A stretch of DNA of 37,776 bases from Actinomycetota bacterium (GTDB taxonomy: Bacteria > Actinomycetota > Coriobacteriia > Anaerosomatales > PHET01), in assembly GCA_029265315.1 (NCBI GenBank), contig JAJUJM010000008.1, positions 1 to 37,776 on the forward strand. The letters are read 5' to 3'. Shown one piece after another: positions 33,781-37,776 of the stretch; position 1 is the first letter of the stretch, and each line of letters opens with the position of its first letter. The position numbers and the translations under genes are program-made. Below the pieces are notes generated by a model. The model saw only the letters and a program-made list of their open reading frames with translations, was not told the DNA's origin and made no database searches.

Positions 33781-36700
33781 GTGGCTGGCCATTCGGCGTA
33801 TTGGTGCGTACCCGACTTCGGGGAGACTGTCTTTCGAGACCGTATCGTAGGTTTGGTGCGCCGATCCGGAGCAAGATTCGTCGTAATGGCGGGTCAGTCT
33901 GGCTGCGGAAAGACTCTAGCAGCAGCACAGTTCGCTTCGATGTCTGAGATGCCCGTTCTGTGGATTTCTGCTGGTGGATCGAGCGTGACGAGCGAAGTGG
34001 TTCTGTCTGAACTCCTTTCGTTCATTCTTGGTGATTGCTCGGATCTCACCAGAGCGAGCGAAAGAGGCAAGGATGACCTGTTAGACGCACTCTTCGCTGC
34101 AACTAGAGCTTCATCTTCCCCGGGAGTTCTGGTCGTGATTGACGACTTGGCATCCGATCAGGGTCGTTCCCTTGAGCAGATGCGGACCCTGCATAATGCG
34201 GTAGCGCCTCTGGGCCACCGCTTGCTGTTGACGACTCGGGACAGCACGGCGCATGAACTTGATACGCTGAGCGATTCGACGGTTCTCTCAGAGGCTCAAC
34301 TCGCGGTCACATGGGCGGAATGTGCGCAGCTTGCGTCTCTCTATGGAAGTGACCATGAAGCGCTCAGGAGCGATTTGCAGGCAGCTGGCGGCCATATCGC
34401 GATGACATGCTTGCTGTTAGAAGCAGGTTCGAGGGAAGGCGACGGCTGCGAGCTCGAACTGCCTTCGATGCGCATTCTTTTTCGCCGCGCTGGCGGACAA
34501 CTCTGGGACGCAGTTGACGAGCTAGACTTGTTCAGGGTTGCCCTTCTGGGTCAAGGCGATACGCAGGACTTGATTGCACTTGGAGTCACCAAACCGCACT
34601 CGCTGCTTCAGGCGCTCTCACGAATACCTCTTGTGAGAGTCTCCAAGGCTGGTAAGGAGCGGCGGCAGCAGTTTGCGGTACACAGCCTTGCAGAAGGCTG
34701 GTTACTTGACGAGCTTGCAAGTTCTCGACGGGCAGTGGAGGTTGACCTCGTTTTCTCGGTGTGCGAGGTGCTCGCACACCGAGGCGACTTCCGCCGAATT
34801 GGTCGCATTCTGAGCGAGTATGCTACGCCGTATGACTTGCAGAGGTTGCTACTGAAGCATGCTGAGGCCATGCTGGAAGCGCGGGTAGTCAATCCTCTGC
34901 TGAACGCCTTCGAAACCCTCGAAATTCGTGTGTTGATGGGTGAACCGCGTCTGCTCAGGTTGTGGGCCGAGTCGTTGCTGCTTTCCGGGCGACCGGTGGA
35001 GGCTGCATCTAAGGCAAGAGCGGCAATCAGACTAATGCCCCATGCTGGCGATGGATCTACGACGCGTATCGACACGCTGATCGTTCTGGCTGAGGCGCTG
35101 AAGCGCCTCGACGCATTCCGGGGTTGCGAGGAAGTGGCAGACGAAATGACTCACTTTCTCCGATCAGGCTTAGACAAATCGGTCGGTGTAAGAGCGGCTT
35201 TAGCTGTGGTGGGGATTCGTTGCAACGCTGGACATCTCGAGGCTGCGTGTGAAGTGACGCAACACCTCAACGGTCTGAGGACTGAAGGATATCTCGCGCC
35301 TCGCGATGAAAGCATGACGATTCAGTACATGGGAATCATCCGTGGCCTGAAAGACGGCGATTTCATCGGAAGCGTCGCTGACCTCAGTGTTGCGGCTTCG
35401 GGGCTTGATGATTGGCTAACTGAGCGACTGACGATTCGTGGCAATCTTGCCCTAGCGTTGGTGGAAATCGGCAGAGTCGGGCGTGCGCTGCCGCTGGCAC
35501 GATACGCAGCTGCTTCTGGTGACGACTATCTGGCTAGTGCGTTTAGAGTGGGCGCGGCTTTGTCGGCGGCGGCATTAGGGCGAGATGAGGACGCCCTGCG
35601 GGACGCGAAGGCCGCTTTGGACGCTAGTGTTGTGGCGGGCTGCGAGTACGACTTGGCCGTAAACCGCGTAGCCGTAGCCGTCATTCTTCGCGCCGCGGGC
35701 CGTCTGGACGATGCGTTGGCACAGGCCGAGCGGGCCTACGAGCGCCTGTGCGTGATCAACTACATGGGCTACAGGCCGCTCGCTGCCCTCGAGGTCGCGG
35801 CGTCGCTCCTGTCCCTCGGCGACATTGCGGCGGCCAGACGCTGGGTCGCCAACGTCGAGTCTGAGGACGGCTTCGGGGTCAACCGCTACCACGCCCTTCG
35901 TGCGGCGATGATCCTTGCGGAGTGCGACCGTATCGAGGGTGATGTCCATCGCGGCATCTCACGTCTGGAAGCTCATGCCGAGCACATCCTGTCGGAAAGC
36001 TCCAACTGGCAGATGGCGATGTACTGCCGGGCGTTTCCTGGCCTGCTCGGCATGTTCGCGGCAGCTGTCGGTGCGGAGCGCATACCAGTCCACATGCTGC
36101 GCATGGTGATGCCTGAGTTTGCGGAAAGAGGTATGCGCGCCTCGAGAGACTGGCTGGAGCGGGGCGAATGGGAACTGCTGGGCCGTCGCTGTCTTGGTGA
36201 CACCGGCTTCTCGATGCTCGAGCGACGGCAGGGTGAGCCGATCTGCCATGTGCGGCTCTTTGGCGGGCTCGACGTCGTGGTCGGTGATCGCGTGGTCACT
36301 TCGCGTGACTGGAAGAAGAGCAAAGCGCGCCTCATGTTCGCCATGTTGGTCGCGCGTCGTGGGAGAGAAGTGGCCAGGGAGCAGGTGCTCGAGCACCTGT
36401 GGCCGGACCTGTCCGAGGAACGTGCGCGCAACAACTACTACGTGGCATGGAGCGCGATGAAGCTCGCGCTCATGGGGCAGACGAGCCGCTCGACGAAGTG
36501 CCCGTACGTCGACAACAGGGGCGGACGTCTGCGGATCGTCGCCGACGTGCTGCGTTCGGACATCGACGAGTTCGAAGAGGCGCTCGAGCAGGCCCGTGAC
36601 GCGGACGCGGCGGGTGACACGGATACGGCGCTCTCCGCGTATGTACGCTTGTCAACCGTGTATCGCGGGGAGCTCTTGCCCGGCGACGTATATGACGACT

Positions 36701-37038
36701 GGTTCGCCCCGCTGCGCGACCACTACCAGCGGGAGTTCATCGACGCGATGATGCAGGCAGCCGAGCTGCTGCTCGAGCGTGACGACCCTTGCGAAGCACT
36801 CGTCTACGCGCGACGCGCCCTGTCCGCGGACCCCTTGCGCGAAGATGCCTATCAGGTGGCACTTCGCTGTCATATCGCAGCAGGTCAGCGCAGTGGTGCG
36901 ATCGAGACGTTCCTCCAGTGTCGCGACCGGCTCTCCGAGGACCTCGGGCTCGATCCCTCGGCGGAGACGATGGCTCTGTACCAGGAGATTCTCGTCATGG
37001 AGGACTGTCCTCGGTACGACGACTACGGTCTTTCCTGA
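33781..37038 (+). CDS. STAND-type transcriptional regulator: NTPase, TPR array, OmpR-like winged helix and BTAD (SARP-like)
   Basis: A 1085-residue regulator. GQSGCGKT (38-45) is Walker A, VLVVIDDLAS with D121-D122 is Walker B, and LLLTTRDS follows as a sensor. The middle (about 330-800) is TPR-like helical repeats. From about 821 (CHVRLFGGLDVVVGDRVV) comes an OmpR-like winged helix with SRDWKKSKARLMFAMLVARRGR and LEHLWPDLSEERARNNYY, then a BTAD domain (about 928-1080) with YRGELLPGDVYDDWF and EDLGLDPSAETMALYQEIL. Such proteins sense a ligand, hydrolyse ATP and activate transcription. GTG 33781 has GGAGG at 33771-33775. The first ~1.86 kb has lower GC and different codon use from the last ~1.4 kb, with a change near 35640-35700. 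Confidence 0.9.
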   Translation: MAGHSAYWCVPDFGETVFRDRIVGLVRRSGARFVVMAGQSGCGKTLAAAQFASMSEMPVLWISAGGSSVTSEVVLSELLSFILGDCSDLTRASERGKDDLLDALFAATRASSSPGVLVVIDDLASDQGRSLEQMRTLHNAVAPLGHRLLLTTRDSTAHELDTLSDSTVLSEAQLAVTWAECAQLASLYGSDHEALRSDLQAAGGHIAMTCLLLEAGSREGDGCELELPSMRILFRRAGGQLWDAVDELDLFRVALLGQGDTQDLIALGVTKPHSLLQALSRIPLVRVSKAGKERRQQFAVHSLAEGWLLDELASSRRAVEVDLVFSVCEVLAHRGDFRRIGRILSEYATPYDLQRLLLKHAEAMLEARVVNPLLNAFETLEIRVLMGEPRLLRLWAESLLLSGRPVEAASKARAAIRLMPHAGDGSTTRIDTLIVLAEALKRLDAFRGCEEVADEMTHFLRSGLDKSVGVRAALAVVGIRCNAGHLEAACEVTQHLNGLRTEGYLAPRDESMTIQYMGIIRGLKDGDFIGSVADLSVAASGLDDWLTERLTIRGNLALALVEIGRVGRALPLARYAAASGDDYLASAFRVGAALSAAALGRDEDALRDAKAALDASVVAGCEYDLAVNRVAVAVILRAAGRLDDALAQAERAYERLCVINYMGYRPLAALEVAASLLSLGDIAAARRWVANVESEDGFGVNRYHALRAAMILAECDRIEGDVHRGISRLEAHAEHILSESSNWQMAMYCRAFPGLLGMFAAAVGAERIPVHMLRMVMPEFAERGMRASRDWLERGEWELLGRRCLGDTGFSMLERRQGEPICHVRLFGGLDVVVGDRVVTSRDWKKSKARLMFAMLVARRGREVAREQVLEHLWPDLSEERARNNYYVAWSAMKLALMGQTSRSTKCPYVDNRGGRLRIVADVLRSDIDEFEEALEQARDADAAGDTDTALSAYVRLSTVYRGELLPGDVYDDWFAPLRDHYQREFIDAMMQAAELLLERDDPCEALVYARRALSADPLREDAYQVALRCHIAAGQRSGAIETFLQCRDRLSEDLGLDPSAETMALYQEILVMEDCPRYDDYGLS

Positions 37039-37509
37039 CGACACGGTCTGGGCGGCTTGAGGTTGGTAAGAAACGGTTAAGACCCGCCTGCTACGGTGTG
37101 AGCGAATCGGATGACCTCCGATTCGGCGCAGGGCTCGTCGGGCTTCCCGCAGCAGGGACTTCGCGAGCGGAGCGCGGCTCACGGCAGGTGTGGAGCGGGA
37201 GAGTTCCAGAGGGGCACCGCAGAGCCGTCAGGTCTTCGCTCGGGCCCGAGGGGCCGCTGCGCGGCTTCCCCCGGAGCGGAGCCGGCGAGGTGCTGGACCG
37301 GCTCCGTCTCTCGGTGTGGTCGGCGTCGGTCACACACGGGTTTCGACACAGGGTTCGAGCTGTCGCGCAGTGCGCGATGACTGAGGAGTGGTTCGCCTCG
37401 GACGAGCCTCGTGTCAAGCGTGTGAAGCCCCCGGGCGGGCGTGGCCCCTGTGCTAGAATCGGCGGGGTCTCCACGCATACCCAGACCTCCGAAGAGGTGT
37501 ATCCAATCC
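37039..37509 (+). other. 471-base non-coding stretch before secA with several hairpins
   Basis: No reading frame here looks like protein. CGAATCGG/CCGATTCG (37103-37125, 8-bp stem, 7-base loop) is 66 bases after the regulator's stop and may end its transcript. CGGAGCCGG/CCGGCTCCG (37277-37306, 9-bp stem, 12-base loop) follows, within a stretch rich in GGAGCGG/GAGCGGAG variants. The last part carries the secA promoter. The length and structure could hide a small RNA, but I found no long-range closing stem like that downstream of comF. Confidence 0.5.
37451..37459 (+). promoter_or_regulatory. Extended -10 promoter of secA
   Basis: TGCTAGAAT is identical to the promoter at 24934-24942 and lies about 50 bases before the secA ATG. 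A start near 37466 is predicted. No clear -35 is visible, consistent with an extended -10 promoter. Confidence 0.6.
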
Positions 37510-37776
37510 ATGGTCAACATCCTGCAGAAGCTCCTCACGTTCGGTGAGGGCAAGCAGCTTCGCGCCTATGAAGATCTCGTGGTGCGCATCAACGAGCTCG
37601 AATCCGTCTTCGAGCCGCTAGACAATGCGGCGCTGGCGGCCAAGACGGCGGAGTTCCGCACACGGGTCGATCGCGGCGAGGACTTGAAGTCGCTGCTACC
37701 TGAGGCTTTCGCCGCGATGCGCGAAGCCTCCAAGCGCGCCCTCGGCATGCGGCATTTCGACGTTCAGCTCATCGGT
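37510..37776 (+). CDS. secA: Preprotein translocase ATPase SecA (N-terminal 89 residues; continues past window)
   Basis: The frame runs open to the window edge. [31 protein letters not shown] is the usual SecA N-terminal helix. [16 protein letters not shown] and [27 protein letters not shown] match the conserved start of the DEAD-motor domain just before Walker A, which lies outside the window. SecA drives export of unfolded proteins through SecYEG and is essential. GAGGTG at 37494-37499 precedes ATG 37510. The exported proteins in this window would depend on it. Confidence 0.95.
   Translation, partial: MVNILQKLLTFGEGKQLRAYEDLVVRINELESVFEPLDNAALAAKTAEFRTRVDRGEDLKSLLPEAFAAMREASKRALGMRHFDVQLIG

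Overview
This is a high-GC bacterial chromosome segment with dense, short-spaced operons and many GTG starts. It contains a long-form HPF, ComF, SpoIID/LytB, HD-GYP and STAND/SARP-like proteins and the start of secA. The gene content suggests an anaerobic Actinomycetota lineage outside the classical Actinomycetes, for example a Coriobacteriia or OPB41-like group. That placement is inferred from gene content and composition, not from a marker gene. I saw no tRNA, rRNA, CRISPR array, insertion sequence or integrase.

Layout. (1) 1-3.3 kb: the tail of an unknown gene, a secreted PHP-type metallohydrolase, an ADP-ribosylglycohydrolase and a UDG-superfamily DNA glycosylase. (2) 3.4-20.6 kb: a cell-surface glycan region. 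It holds a GT-B transferase, a fused CMP-nonulosonate synthetase/PseG-like protein, a NeuB/PseI-type nonulosonate synthase, a pyruvyltransferase-like protein, a secreted SpoIID/LytB protein with three C-terminal modules, an O-antigen ligase/polymerase-like protein, a Wzz-like protein, three family-4-like glycosyltransferases and a hexapeptide acetyltransferase. A purine nucleoside phosphorylase and two proteins of unknown function sit at its end. (3) 20.7-24.9 kb: ahcY, mtnA, an AEC-family carrier and comF, read as SAM by-product recycling followed by a ComF phosphoribosyltransferase. (4) 24.93-25.2 kb: a gene-free segment that looks like a structured RNA. It has an extended -10 promoter and a perfect 13-bp stem joining its two ends, and it lies directly downstream of comF. 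(5) 25.2-28.9 kb: two family-3 solute-binding lipoproteins, a polar amino acid permease and its ATPase. (6) 29.0-30.4 kb: the long ribosome hibernation factor, then an unknown gene with a CRP-type palindrome in its promoter. (7) 30.5-37.0 kb: a lower-GC signalling cassette made of a 26-codon hydrophobic peptide, a membrane HD-GYP protein, a degenerate membrane HD protein, a DUF5317-like membrane protein and a 1085-residue STAND/TPR/SARP-like regulator. The regulator's 3' third returns to host-like GC. (8) 37.0-37.8 kb: a 471-base non-coding stretch with hairpins, then the promoter and first 89 codons of secA.

How the parts fit. Region 2 probably builds an acidic, nonulosonic-acid-containing surface glycan. 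Regions 3-6 resemble the comF-hpf-secA neighbourhood common in Gram-positive bacteria, opened up by an amino acid importer and by the signalling cassette. The strongest candidates for something undescribed are the structured RNA at 24949-25195 (possibly of the raiA-RNA type) and the small-peptide/HD-GYP/degenerate-HD/DUF5317/SARP cassette at 30547-37038.
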